Shown: positions 1 to 13,000 of the stretch, piece after piece | How positions within the stretch are numbered: position 1 is the stretch's first letter | Layout of the letters: each line of letters starts with the position of its first letter | Source: Utricularia gibba | Lineage: Eukaryota > Streptophyta > Magnoliopsida > Lamiales > Lentibulariaceae | DNA: 64,000 nucleotides | Assembly: GCA_002189035.1 (NCBI GenBank) | Contig: CM007991.1 | Location: forward strand, 1,240,001 to 1,304,000 | Reading direction: 5' to 3' | The notes under the pieces: model-generated | Told to the model about the DNA's origin: nothing | What the model saw: only the letters and a program-made list of their open reading frames with translations | Databases searched by the model: none | Program-made: the position numbers and the translations under genes

Positions 1-313
1 AAATCCGTTGCCTGATATGCCTAACTTCCTATCCATTCATGAATCTCTTGTTCGTATCGTATATTATATATAAAAAATTTTAGGATTTAATAGTGTTTCT
101 TTAAGCCCTGGAATTCACTACAGAGTTATAGGTGAAGGGAGAACGGTAAAAATGGTTTCTTTTTGTGTTGGGGTTTATGCAATTGCCGGTGGGTTTTGAG
201 CGTTTTATTGTGATCCTTTCTGGGTTTTCTTTAAGTTGATTTTTTTCTTCACACTTTTATGTTCCTGTCATCCATTGTCTTGTTTTGTAGTGGTGTTTCT
301 GTTACTGATTTTG
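1..313 (+). promoter_or_regulatory. 5' leader and proximal promoter of the UPL4-like gene
   Basis: AT-rich leader before the first in-frame ATG of the ubiquitin ligase gene. It holds a TATA-like stretch around 57-75 and a pyrimidine-rich run from about 210. No other gene is visible. The assignment rests on position only. Confidence 0.4.
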
Positions 314-3300
314 ATGACGAATCGTGGTCAGAAAAGAGTTGTTGAGGCTGTGGAGAAATCGCCACGGGGTAAACGTCGGCGCACCTTTCTTTCTGAATCT
401 CGTCTCAGTTCTTCAAACTCATCGAATCAAACGCTGATGAGTTCTTCGCTTGAAACCCATGAGGGATCATCGAATGTTTCGACGTCAACTCAATCAAGGG
501 TGGTGGAGAAAGCGATGGCGAAGAAAACATGTTTGAGGAATTGATGTCAAGTTTAGAAGAGGAGGAAGATGAATCAAAGCAAATTGCGCTGCTCACCACG
601 CTCTGTGAAACATTGCCGTTTTGTGATATCACTAGTCTATCGGGCACGTTCGTAGACTCCCTTTGTCCGGTACTTGTGTCACTGGTTGGGCATGAGGGCA
701 ATGCTAATATAATACTCATGGCAATTAGAGCTATAACGTATTTGTGCGACATCGATCCGGTATGTGCATGCTTTCTCGTGCAACATGATGCAATTCCTGC
801 CCTCTGTAAAAAACTAGTCAATATTGAGTACATGGATGTGGCAGAGCAGGTATGTTTCCTGAACTTTTTCTGTGGATAATGGTTTTCTGATGCTGTCTGA
901 AGCACTCAATCTGTTTCATTTGCAGTGTTTGCTAGCATTAGAGAAAATATCGAGTGAAGAGCCTGTTCATTGTTTGCAATCTGATGTGATAATGGCTGTT
1001 TTAAATCATTTCGATTTCTTCCCGGCCAGCAAAAAGGTACTTTTATGCTGCTCCTTATCAAGCAAGTGTGTTTTCACTTTTACTTTGTGGTTTATGTCAT
1101 ATAGCCGAGTCTGTTCATTTACATCATTGATTTCTCTTGTACTGCAGAGGGTTGGACTATCCATCATTGTCAATGTATGCAACAAACTGCCTTCTGAGTC
1201 TTCATCACATATCATAGGAGCTGTTCCAATTTTGTGTAATCTTCTTCAATATGAGGATGGACAGGTACAATACTGGAAAACAAATGAAGCAAACAAAATA
1301 GTGATCCAAATGTTTGTTGTATGCCCAGATTGACGGTCGCTCCACTGAATAAATGACTTCCATTTAAATAATTGCCTTCGATATCTTTGTGTACTGGAGA
1401 CATTTCTACTCACGCCCTCTCACTACCGTTATTGATGCCTGTGTATGTAGCTTATTGAAAGTGTGGTTACTTGCTTGACTAAAATGGTGAAGCGTGTTTG
1501 TTCTTCGGATATGTTGGATGAGATGTATAAACATGGGGTGGTCCAGAATGCAATACGTTTGATAGGGGGTTCTACCCAGACGATGGTTTCTCCAAAAACA
1601 TCCATAGTGAGCCATCGCTGCTATACCCATTTTTCCCTGCCTTACTTTTAGATTTACGTTACAGGTTAATTGAGCTATATATTTTTATGAACTGTTGGCA
1701 GGACTTGATTAGGCTACTCGCCAAGTTGGCTGCAGACTCTACCGCTGCTTTTAGGACACTTTTTCAGCTCAACATAACCGGTGCTGTTAAGCACGTGTTA
1801 TCTGCCCCTGACGCTTTCCAGGCAACACAATCTACAATGTCATCCGATGGAAAGAGTCTGGTAGGGGTTTATATAGTTCAAGGAAAGTTTACTGTACTTA
1901 GGAGGCCTATTTTGCACGCATTTATGTTTATGGGATTGTTGAGGTTTCTTCTGATTACTATTTTTTCAGATGCATGAAATTTTGAAATTTCTGGATGATG
2001 CGCTTCTTCCTGCAATCACTGGTAAACGACATGCTAAAGAGAAGCCAGATAAAGAAGTTTTCCTTGATGAAAACCCTGATATCATGAAGAGGCTTGGCTG
2101 TGATATATTTCCTGTGCTTATTCGGGTCAGCGTTTTGTATCTCAAGCTTCACTTCCTCCCTGTAACATTGGACCCCTGCCTATAACTGGTTGTCATCTTA
2201 CAACAGGAGGCGACTTCTGGTGTAAATATGCATATTTCCGCTGTTTGCTTGTCAATTATCAACAAATTGATTCATTTCAGCACATCTGATGTGGTTCAAA
2301 ATTTACTACAGAGTGTTGAGTTTCCCAGGTGAGTGGAGTTTTTCTGCCTCTCTGTTTTTTTTTTTTTTAACTTATAACCTGACTCATCTTATTGAATTAT
2401 CCTCCTTTTACCAGTTTTCTGGCTGGGATTTTTACAAAGAAGGATCATCAAGTGATTGTGTTTGGCCTTCATGTCGTCGAGTCTACTATGTACAAGCTTC
2501 CTCATATTTATCGGGGACCCTTCATCAAATCGGGCGTTGTCTTTGCGATTCATGCATTGCTTTGTACAAATGCAGATCATACACGTTCTCCACTTTTCTA
2601 TTGCATTAAAATGGAAACTGGTTCAACAACTCAGGGAGAAAGAATTCGATGTCTTGCAAGGCATGCATTGAATAGATACTTTGGACCCAAATCTTTGAGT
2701 CCTAAGGCAGGAGTGACAGATGCCCTTCAGAAACTCCGGTCTTTATCTGATTCACTTATAGCTCAGGTGAGTAAATCTGTTGAAGCTGGGATATTGATTG
2801 ATCAGGAAGAGGCATATGCCTTGTTACACCAAATCATATCCGAGTTGAGCAAAAAGAACTCAGTGTCCACTTTTGAGTTTGTGGAAAGTGGAATTATGAA
2901 GGCATTAGTATGTTACCTATCAAACGGCAAGTGCCTTTCTGGACTAAAAGATGTTGATGCTATGAACCTCGCTCAGATCATGGGAAACAAGTTAGAAATA
3001 TTTGGGAGACTTCTATTTTCATTTTACGAAAACCCAGCTCAAGAAGAATCTCCACTTCTCACACTAGTACGCATACTGCAAAGTTCTTTGTCTTCCCTTG
3101 AAAGTTTTCTGGTCATCTCAAGCTGCATGGCTAGGAAAACTACATCTTATGCCGTCCTCCCTCACGGACGTGATACTTCATACCCGTCTCTTAAGGTTCA
3201 ATTTTTGAGAGATGAAGGACAAAAAGCATCCCTACATGATTATGGAAAAGCTATAGTGCGAGTTGATCCCTTTGTACCAGTGAATGAAATTGAAAGACAT

Positions 3301-6266
3301 TTGTGGGGTAAAGTGAGTAAGGATGAATCACATCGAGCACCAAAAAACGATAAAGATGCAACTCTTGCCAAAACAGTATGTTCTTTTCATGTTTTGCTCT
3401 GGTGTTGATGCTGTTTTACTATCCTTTTCAACTGTACTATCTATTTAAGTCGTTAATGATGTACCTGAAGTCTGGGAAACTAAATAGTGACTGTTTTTTC
3501 TATATGTGCAAGGATTCTCATGATCAAGAAGCAATTGCTGAAACAGATGGTGGTCTTGAAGTGAATTCTATTGTTTCTGGTGTTAAAAATACACCCAAAA
3601 AATTGCTTTTTTCTTTGGACGGGAAGCAGCTTTCTAATGATTTGACACTTTATCAGTCACTTATCCAAAAAAACACTGAGAATGGACATGACTGTGAGCA
3701 AACCTCAGATATCTGGAATCGTGTGTACAAAATAGTTTACCAAACAGGGGAGCTATCCCAGAAAAGGAATTTCAATCTTTGCTATAATGGATCCTTACCA
3801 TTTTCTTCTGCTAGAACATCCTCTTTTTTTCAGGATCCTGTGTTCTTCTCTGAAATGTTTCAGTCTGCCGTCAACTTCGAGAATTTGGGGCTAACTTGGG
3901 ACGCTTTATTTCTTCTGAAATCTTTGGAAGCAATAAACAAGTGTGGGTTGCATTTGATGTCATGTCATAGCGCACCCACATATGCAGTTGGAAGCATGTG
4001 TGAGTTGAATACTCAAGTGGCACAGAATAATCTAGTTCCCGCAAATGAGTTTGTCAACAAGAAATTAACACAAAAACTAGAGCAGTTATTAGGCGATCCT
4101 ATGGTTATCTCCACTGGGGCTGTGCCTACATGGTGCAACAATTTAATTGTTTGGTGTCCTTTCTTATTTGATTTTGAAGCAAGGTGCAAATATTTCCATC
4201 TTCCAAGTACGGGTAGTTCTTCTATTTCTGAGGGTACTATGCCTGTTAGGCATCCTGGAGATGGTAGGATTCCTAGAGGAAAGATTTTGGTTCGTCGCAA
4301 CAAAGTTCTTGAAGCAGCTTCAAGAATGATGAAATCATATGCCACTTATCACAGGGTTCTTCCTGAAGTGCAATTTTACAACGAGGTTGGCACTGGTATT
4401 GGTCCAAAATTAGAATTTTATACACTAATCTGCCAAGAGTTTCAAGATGCTGAGTTATGTATGTGGAGAGACGTTCAGTCTGCAACTGTTGGAGAAGGAT
4501 CGTCTTCTCCATATGGTCTCTTTCCTCGCCCTTGGTCATCCTCGCAGAGCAAATCAAGTAAGAAATCGTTTGCGGGAGTTGTTAAAAATTTCACTCTACT
4601 GGGACAGATAGTAGCTAAAGCCCTTGAAGATAGGCAAATATTGCATCTTCCATTCTCGAAAGCTTTCTATAAACTTATTCTCGGAAAGGTTTGTTATCTT
4701 GCTTTGTTTCCATACATTTGCATGTAGATGATTCTTCATCATGCTTCAATATACTGATCATCTTTCATGCAGGAACTTAACATGTACGACATCTTTTCAT
4801 TTGATCCTACGTTGGGAAAGGGTCTTTTATTTCTCCTAGATATTGTTAGAATGAAGAATGATTCCAAGTCTTCCCATGATGAAAAAACGGAATGTGTAGA
4901 TGTGAATTTTCTATCCAAGACAGTCGAGGAACTTTACCTTGATTTCAGTCTTCCCGGTTATCCCAGTTATCATCTTGTCGATGATTCAGATTCAAGGATG
5001 GTCAGTTTCAACCTTTTTCCTGTTTTCTTACAGTTTACATTTCTACTCATTTGGTGTATCCACTCAATTGTATTTTATAGGTGAATCTTGATAATGTGGA
5101 GGAGTACGTCTCCCTGGTAGTCCAGGAAACAGTCAAATCCGGTATAGCTGAGCAAGTCGAAGCATTCAAGTCAGGTTTCAATCAGGTTATTCAACTTCCT
5201 CCTCCATGGAGCCATTCATCTAGGCTCGTGTTTCCCAGCTATTGCTGTTTCCTGTCCTCCTGAGTAAGCTTACAATAAAAGCATGCTTTATATTTTCTGA
5301 TGCTTTTCAGGTCTTCCATGTCGGACACCTCAAGGTTTTCAGTGAAGAAGAATTGGAGAGTTTGCTATGTGGAGAAGATGTGGCGTGGAACGTATGTATA
5401 TCACACCGACCTCCATTTTTTTTTTTTTTTGATCGGTTATCTTATTACTAGAAATCATACATCACATTACACTATTGCATAGAGTAGTCTCTATTATTTG
5501 CTATACACCAGGGCTCTAAAGCCCCTGTATCTACGGTCCCAGGCGGTGCGAACTGATTGTGGAGTTGCATATTGCACCCACAGGACACGTAATCCACTCT
5601 TGCCATATCAGTCTAGTGGATTAACTCCATTGATTAACTCCATCCTCTGAAATGCCTCTCCCTCACCCTTCTTATGATTCAACTTACTGCAGTCAGACAA
5701 TCTCTTGGATCACACCAAATTTGATCATGGATACACTGCCAGCAGCCCTCCAGTTCTAAAGGTTTGTTCTGCTGGTCTTCTTCCTTCCCCACCATGCCAT
5801 TCTACATCTCCTCTAACTGCCCTCTTCTCCTAATCAGTTGCTGGAGATTTTGAGTGAGTTCGACCAACCAGCACAAACCGCATTCCTCCGGTTTGTCACC
5901 GGCGCACCCCGGCTTCCAACCGGAGGACTTGCTTCCCTCAACCCTAAGCTGACCATTGTCCGGAAGGTCTGCCCATCATCTTCATCTTCTTGCTTCTTTT
6001 ACTCTGAATTTAATCAGCTTCTGGTTCCACATACATACAGCACTGTAGCGCTGGAATAGACGACGAGCTTCCCAGTGTGATGACCTGTGCAAACTACCTG
6101 AAGCTGCCGCCGTACTCTTCCAAGGTCACCCTTCGTCTGCTGCTTGTCACCACCATTCCCTTGTAGGACATGAATGAAAAGCTCTCTCTCTGTGTTGCAG
6201 GAAGTGATGAAGAAGAAGCTCTTGTACGCCATCACAGAGGGGCAGGGCGCATTCCACTTATCGTAG
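314..6266 (+). CDS. UPL4: UPL4-type HECT E3 ubiquitin-protein ligase, 16 exons, exon 1 frame break
   Basis: HECT-class E3 that takes ubiquitin from an E2 onto its own cysteine and passes it to substrates. Proposed exons: 314-849, 926-1036, 1148-1264, 1451-1606, 1702-1860, 1970-2125, 2207-2328, 2415-3375, 3513-4688, 4773-5000, 5081-5185, 5311-5391, 5693-5761, 5838-5966, 6041-6124 and 6201-6266. All joins from exon 1 onward keep frame. The start MTNRGQKR resembles the UPL4 N-terminus. Exons 1-8 encode armadillo-like helical repeats ([35 protein letters not shown]). Exons 9-16 form the HECT domain, ending with catalytic Cys in [16 protein letters not shown] (codon 6086-6088) and the GAFHLS terminus. 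The product would be about 1,400 residues, near Arabidopsis UPL4 (about 1,500) and shorter than UPL3. Oddity: the frame starting at 314 ends at 544, while the continuing frame is open only from 463, so a small indel lies between. If real, translation may begin at 529. UPL4 is preferred over UPL3 on N-terminus and length. Confidence 0.9.
5415..5650 (-). repeat. possible retroposon fragment in UPL4 intron 12
   Basis: Intron 12 contains a run of about 15 T at 5416-5430 followed by about 220 bp of sequence unlike the compact introns around it. On the minus strand this reads as unique sequence ending in poly(A), the layout of a SINE or truncated LINE insertion. A short ATGGAG-like repeat may flank it. 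No clear tRNA-type A/B boxes were seen, so the class is unknown. Confidence 0.28.
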
Positions 6267-7081
6267 CTCTTGCACCAGATCCCGGTGCTGAATTGAAGAC
6301 ATAAAACATGTGATGATGAATATGGGACAGAAGACGAGGAGGCAGAGGCCGTTCCAAATTTTGCCTTGAAAAAACTTTTTTTTATTAATTTGATATTATT
6401 CAATAATTATTGTCATTTGCAAAAGTTGTCATTCATACACTTTTTTACACATACTAAATTAAAAATTTTACATTAGAAATAGTCAATTTTCTTTCACACT
6501 TTTTGACATGATTAAATTTCTAATTGATTCAATTCTTATTATGTGTACTATTAATATTGTATTTAATTTGTGATTAAATTGGAACTTGCGTAATTTATTG
6601 GGAAATTAATTTTTTGATTTACGTGATACGGAATGTTATTGCTGCTCTTTATTTGTATGGTTTTAGCCGTTAATTTAACATTAGTAATTTGTTAATCAGA
6701 TTTTCTTGAATTTTTTAAGTTGACAAAATTACGCTTTGTTTTGTTAATGTAATAAGAAAATCTACCTTTTAAATAAAAATATTTTTCTTTTTCTTTTTTT
6801 GAAATAATAAAATTACTTTTCAAGAAAGCTACTTTTTTGTACGACTATATTGGAATTTGTATGAATCACGGTTGGAAGGCGGTCATGTAGTGCGCTTGGG
6901 CGGCAAGAAAGGAAAATGGGTGCGGGGAATCTACTGGAACATGTTTGTCCAAGAGTCGAGCATTTCTTTTAAGTTGGAGTTTTAGTGGGTTTTTGTGGTA
7001 TAGTTTTCATACTTCATCAACTTTTTCCCCTGTTAGCGCTGATTGCTCTTTCGTGGGAATAATATCCGCCGCGGTTACTTA
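6267..7081. other. AT-rich intergenic spacer between UPL4 and DCL2
   Basis: The first part is the UPL4 3' UTR, and 6400-6830 is very AT-rich with long A and T runs. The last 200 bp are more GC-rich and are the likely DCL2 promoter and leader. No gene, hairpin or transposon end was recognised. Confidence 0.5.
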
Positions 7082-10000
7082 ATGGCAAGTTTTCATATGG
7101 CGGAAGGCATCGGAGGTGCGTGTGTGGTATTTTTGTTCTTTTTTCATTTGTTTTATGCGTAACGCGTACACTATTGAGAGTTGCTCTGTTTTAGATGAAC
7201 CAGAGAGAGTGATGTGGGAGAGTGATATCGCAATAGAAGGATATCAGAAAACTGAAGGTGATGTTTTACCCCTGCCGAGAAGGTATGTGGCATATGATAA
7301 TGATGCAATGATGGAATTACCATAATTTTTGGATGCTCTGAAACGAGTGTTAAACTTGGCACTACGTATTGTAGTTGAGACATGGTGTTTTCATTTTGGA
7401 TGCAGCTATCAGCTAGAAGCACTCGAGAGAGCACTGGAGAGGAACACGATTGTCTTTCTGGAAACAGGGGCTGGAAAGACTTTAATCGCTGTAATGCTTT
7501 TTCGTAGTTACGCTTCCTTTCTCAGGAAGCCATCTCCGTATATTGCTGTTTTCCTGGTCCCCACCGTTGTCTTGGTCATCCAGGTATCTGTATTTCTTAC
7601 ATCAATCACTGGTATCACCATTGAAGTGTCTTCTTCGTTTTTTGACTTAATATCTCACTGACCGCCGCGTGGCGATCCCAGCAAAGTAAAGTTGTTCAAA
7701 CCTTTACTGACTTGAAAGTTGGAAAATATCATGGAGATATGGGAGTTGACTTCTGGGATTCTGAGACATGGAAGAATGAGATAGCAACACACGAGGTTCC
7801 ACTACTTATTGGGTTTTCATGGTTTTTAAAACATATGCTGAAGAAGGAATGTCCGGAACAGGCTTTCTGAATAACCATTCATAGCATACTCTTTATGTTA
7901 TCCAGGTTCTTGTAATGACTCCTCAAATCTTGTTGAATGCATTGAGGCATAGCTTCTTGAGCATTAACCAGATAAAGGTCCTAGCAATGGACGAATGCCA
8001 TCACGCAATAGGAAAACATCCATATGCTCTCATTATGACGGTATGTTGTCAATCATTCATAAAGATAGGTTCACATTCACATTATATAACCATTTTCTGT
8101 GAGAATTGTTGATTGAGGCATGAGTTCGCATATTATAAAACAATTGCATCTGTTCATCTTGTTGTCCTCTTGGATGTGTAATCTTCGCAGACTACTATGA
8201 ATGCTGCACTACCATGCAGGAATTCTATCATAAAAAACATGAGGATGACTCCATGGAGCGTCCTCGAATATTTGGAATGACTGCCTCCCCTATAAAAGCT
8301 AAAGGTTTATACAGTTTAACCTTTGAAGCCCATCCCTGTCCTTTTTTTTTTCGTGGGTCTTGATTTGCATGATGCTACACAGCTTCTAGAGAAATACATT
8401 ACTCAATGAAGATTAGACAACTTGAAAATCTTCTGAATTCAAAGGTATTTTGGATGAGTTAAACACTAATCATGATACTAGAGCATTCTAAGGCTTCTTC
8501 CCAAAGGTGCCATGATATTCATTTTTCTATGGGAATATCTTTCTTGCATGGCATGAATTGCATCTGCATTATTTTTGAAAGGTCCTTCTACTTGTGTTCT
8601 TCTGAAAATTCCCATTGATTCACTTCGAAATATCTTATTGGACCAATTCTCTTATATAGACACTATCTGGTTGCACTTTTTTTTTTTTTTTTTGCAGATA
8701 TTTACTCGTGAGACAACTCAATGTGCTCCATGGAAAGAACCAAAAGTGAAGTTTTACGATCACATGGGCATTCCACAACCGAAGTTTCAATACCTCATGA
8801 GCGAGTTGACTAGCTTGGCGCAGAAGGTAATGCCAAGTGCACTTACCTCTTCTAGCCACGAAAGCCAAATTTTCTCTCTTGCTTTAGTTTGCATTAATTG
8901 CCTTAGGGGTCTGACTCTACAATTTTCCTTTTGTCAGCATGAGATGTCTATTAGCGTTAGTGGTACTTCAGAATCAAGAAAAGAATCTGCAAGAAATAAA
9001 CTAAAAAGTCTTCAAAATACATTTGAGTATTGCCTGTCTGAGCTGGGGATTTGGTTGGCCTTGAAGGTATGCCTTTGAAATCAAAAAATTCCTAAATATA
9101 ATTTGTATGAATGTTTTAAAATGCCATTATTTCCTTTTGAAAGATAGATGCCCGTTTTTTCTTGGCCTTATTGTGCTAATAGAGAACTCATATAGCATGT
9201 TACTACCAACATATTTGTGATAGGATATTTCATTTCTCGGTTCCTATCTCTGTTTATGTGTTCTGCATAGGCAGCAGAAATCTACCACTATGGAAAGGAA
9301 TTTTCCCAATTGCATGGGAATGATGTAACTGATGGGAAAGTTGTAAGTTCTTACTCCTTAGATGTAACCAAGATCTTCTCAAAATACGTTCCACCTGGTA
9401 CTTTTCTCATTAGAATTTCTGTTCATTATTGATATTCCCTTGTGTAATGGTCTTTGTACTTTTGATGCATGGCTAGATTTCAGTTGGTCAACTGCTGATG
9501 ACTTAACGTCTAGCTTGGAAGCTGGGTATATTACATCGAGTGTCTATTGCCTTGTTGAGACTCTTCTTGAGTACAGGTGTGCTAATTGCTAACATGGATA
9601 TCATCTGGAAGATAGACTATTGCTTTTGTCTTTTGTAAATTTGAAATGGAATTGAATATTCCTAAGAGATAATGAGAAACGATTCATTCTTGCATGTCTC
9701 CAGATAAGGTCAGAAATGGCCTTCTCAAGGAGTAAACCACTTTTTCGTTAATTGATTAGGTTTATGAGAGCTTTAAAGTATTACAAATGGTAGCCTTATT
9801 GTGATCTTGATCTTCAATTTTTCCTTTTATTATGCATATTGAAGAAGCATCCTACAGCTTCTTTTTTCTTAATTGTCTCAATGCAGAGATATCAAGGATT
9901 TGAGGTGCATAGTTTTTGTTGAGAGGATTGTCTCTGCTATATCCATTAGCACTTTTCTGAATGAAATTCTACGAGTTCTCTGTGGTTGGAGATCTGAATA

Positions 10001-13000
10001 CACTGCTGGGAATGCCTATAAGTTGAAATCACAAACCCGGATTGAACAGAACACAATTTTGGATAAGTTCAGAGATGGAATGGTGCAGTTCTTGCAGCCA
10101 TTTACTGCTTAGTAATTTTTTATTTGATTTATTTGTCCTGTGTGCTCTCCTGTATTCATCTGCTATCAGGATATAGCTATGCTGGGCACATGATTCCTAA
10201 GTTGGATGCACACTTTGTTTGATATTATTGAGTTTTAATATCTATGTTTTTTGTTGGTATTATCTCGGTATTTGGCAACATACTGGTAATGGTACTCATG
10301 CATTTCTCATTGGCAAAATGCATGGCGCTGGAAATGTGCTCCTTTTCAGCCTATTAACAGTTTTGAATGTCCTCCAGGTTAATATCATTGTCGCAACTTC
10401 TGTGCTTGAAGAAGGATTGGATGTTCAAAGCTGCAACCTGGTGATCAGGTTTGATCTAACAGCCACTATATGTAGCTTTATTCAGTCAAGGGGCCGTGCT
10501 CGCATGGAGAGCTCAGATTTTGTAATAATGTTGAAAAGGTGAGCTGGCTTTGCAACTGCTAAAGAATAGAAAGAATGGCCGGTTTCCATATGCTTTTTGG
10601 TTACTAAAGGCTCTAAAATGAAAAATTTTCATTTAAAATGCTTTTGCTGCTATATTCTCTAGGGGTGATTCCCGTGCACTTTCTTCTTTGGAAAACTGCG
10701 TCAATGGTGAGGGTGCAATGAAGAGAGCGTGCTTGAACGAAGTTGACGCGCCGTGTGAGGAAGCTGATGAAGAAATGCTTGCAGATGACTCATACAGAGT
10801 CGAACGCACTGGAGCTGTTGTGACTTTGAATTCTAGCGTTTCTTTAATTCACTTCTACTGTTCAAGGCTGTCGTCTGATGGGTAATCTTTTGGTTCACTT
10901 GAATCTTCTTTGACACAACATTTCTCTTTTTCAGTTTAGGGAGTTGAACTTTATTTTCAAATGAGAGTGACTGTTTTTTAAGCTGTTTTTTTTAGGTACT
11001 TCAAACCTTTCCCTCGCTTCAGTATTGATAAAGGAGGAAGTTGCACATTGTACCTTCCTAATAGCTGCCCAGTTCGAGCTGTTACTGTAGAATCTGTTCC
11101 TAAGCTAATGAAGCAACGTGCATGCTTGGAAGCTTGCAAGCAACTTCATAAAGTTGGTGCACTCACACACAATCTTATCCCCGATATTGTCGAGGAAGAA
11201 GCTGATGTTCAAGAATCAGGTACTCGTTCTGCTGCATGCTTTAGCGATTATTTGTGCAAGATGTTTTCCGTTTCGTTAGTAATATGAAGAAATTTAACAG
11301 GAGTTGAAAATGCTACCGTCAAATGTGATAAATATGCTCCAAAACAGTTGGTGGGCAGTTCTGGAGGTGGGGATGGAGTATATGAATGCTATTCAATTGA
11401 GCTGCAACCTGATTTCCATTATGATGTCAACTTTCAACACATTATGCTTGTTGTTCACGCAAAGCTTGATAGTATTGAAGATATGAACACCAAGTTAGAT
11501 ACGAACAAGGGAAAACTAGCTGTTTGCATAAGATATATTGGAGGAATTGAGTTGAGCCATCAGCAGGTATCTTTGTGTTTGGTCATGTTGCAGTTTTGCA
11601 ACTGCAGATGTCATTCTCGTAACTTTGAATAATGGATTTCCTGTACCTCAAATACTGGTGGTTTTTGTCATTCACAGGTGACTCTGTGTCAGAAATTTCA
11701 ACTAACTCTTTTCAGAGTGCTACTTGATCACAGCTTAAATAAGCTTCGAGAAGAGCTCAATCAATGTTCAAAAGGGCAGGATTCTATGTTGTTCAATTAT
11801 CTTCTTCTCCCTTCTGCTGGTTCTCATTCAAATATATCGGTTGACTGGAAATGTGTTTCCTCCTGCCTTAATCTGGAATGTGTCTCCTCGGCTCAGTGCA
11901 ACAGCTGTTCTTCACAAAAAAGCCATGAAAATTATGTCCATACCAGGGATGGAGTAGTTCGTCGATGCCTGCTAGAGAATTCTTTGGTATGCACACCGCA
12001 TAATGGCCATTTGTATTGCGTGATTGGCAGTTTGGAAGGATATGATGCCTCTACATCTTTTGAGCTTCGGGATGGAGGATCAGTTACATACCAAGAATAT
12101 TATAAAAAGAAGTAAGTGCTTGCACTCCAACATCAGTTCATTTCTCACCATGGAGCTGATTTTGGAACTTTTGTTTCAGATTCGGCATCAAACTGCAATA
12201 TGATCAGGAAGCTTTTGTCAAAGCAAAGCGCATTTTTCCAGTGCAAAACATCCTTATGAAGTTGAGGAATTCAGGCTCAAAAGGTTCATCAGTATCCTTT
12301 TCTTTCAAAGTATGCGTACTTAAGTTTTCTCCTCTGTCTTGAGGTTGCTAATCACGACTGGTGCATTTCCTTTGTCTGCTTCGAAAATTTTATGGTGGTT
12401 TGACATACTTTTCTTGATTCCTGCAGAGAACAGTAACACAACATATGAACTGCCTCCCGAGCTTTGCAGAGTTGTCATGTCCCCTATATCAGTGTCAACG
12501 TTTTACACTTTCTCTTTTCTTCCATCAGTTATGCATTGGATTGAGTCATTTCTTCTAGCTTTTGACTTACGAAGTTTTCATGCCGATAATTCGGGGAAAG
12601 GCATTGCTGTTTCTTCTCGTCGGGTATGCTTTTATTTTCCTGCACACTCTCGTTCTCCTGCTTCTGGTTCTTGTTCTTGATAATCATCCCAAATGCTGGC
12701 ATACCATTGTGCTTTGAACCTGAAACTGGATTACGCACTTGCTCACTTTAATGGTAGGTATTAGAAGCAATAACAACAAACAATTGCCAAGAGAACTACC
12801 ATTTGGAATCTCTGGAGACACTTGGAGACTCCTTTCTGAAGTATGCTGCCAGTCAACAACTATTCTGCACGTATCAAAACCAACACGAGGGAACGTTAAG
12901 CGTGAAGAGGAAAAAGATCATTTGTAACGCGTCCCTCTGTAAGCTGGGTTGCACACGAGGAATCACGGTAAAAGGGAATTGTTGAAGCTTTTGCTCCTAT

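Noticed and set aside
63-100. AT microsatellite as a regulatory element
   Set aside because: Simple AT-rich sequence, common throughout the window.
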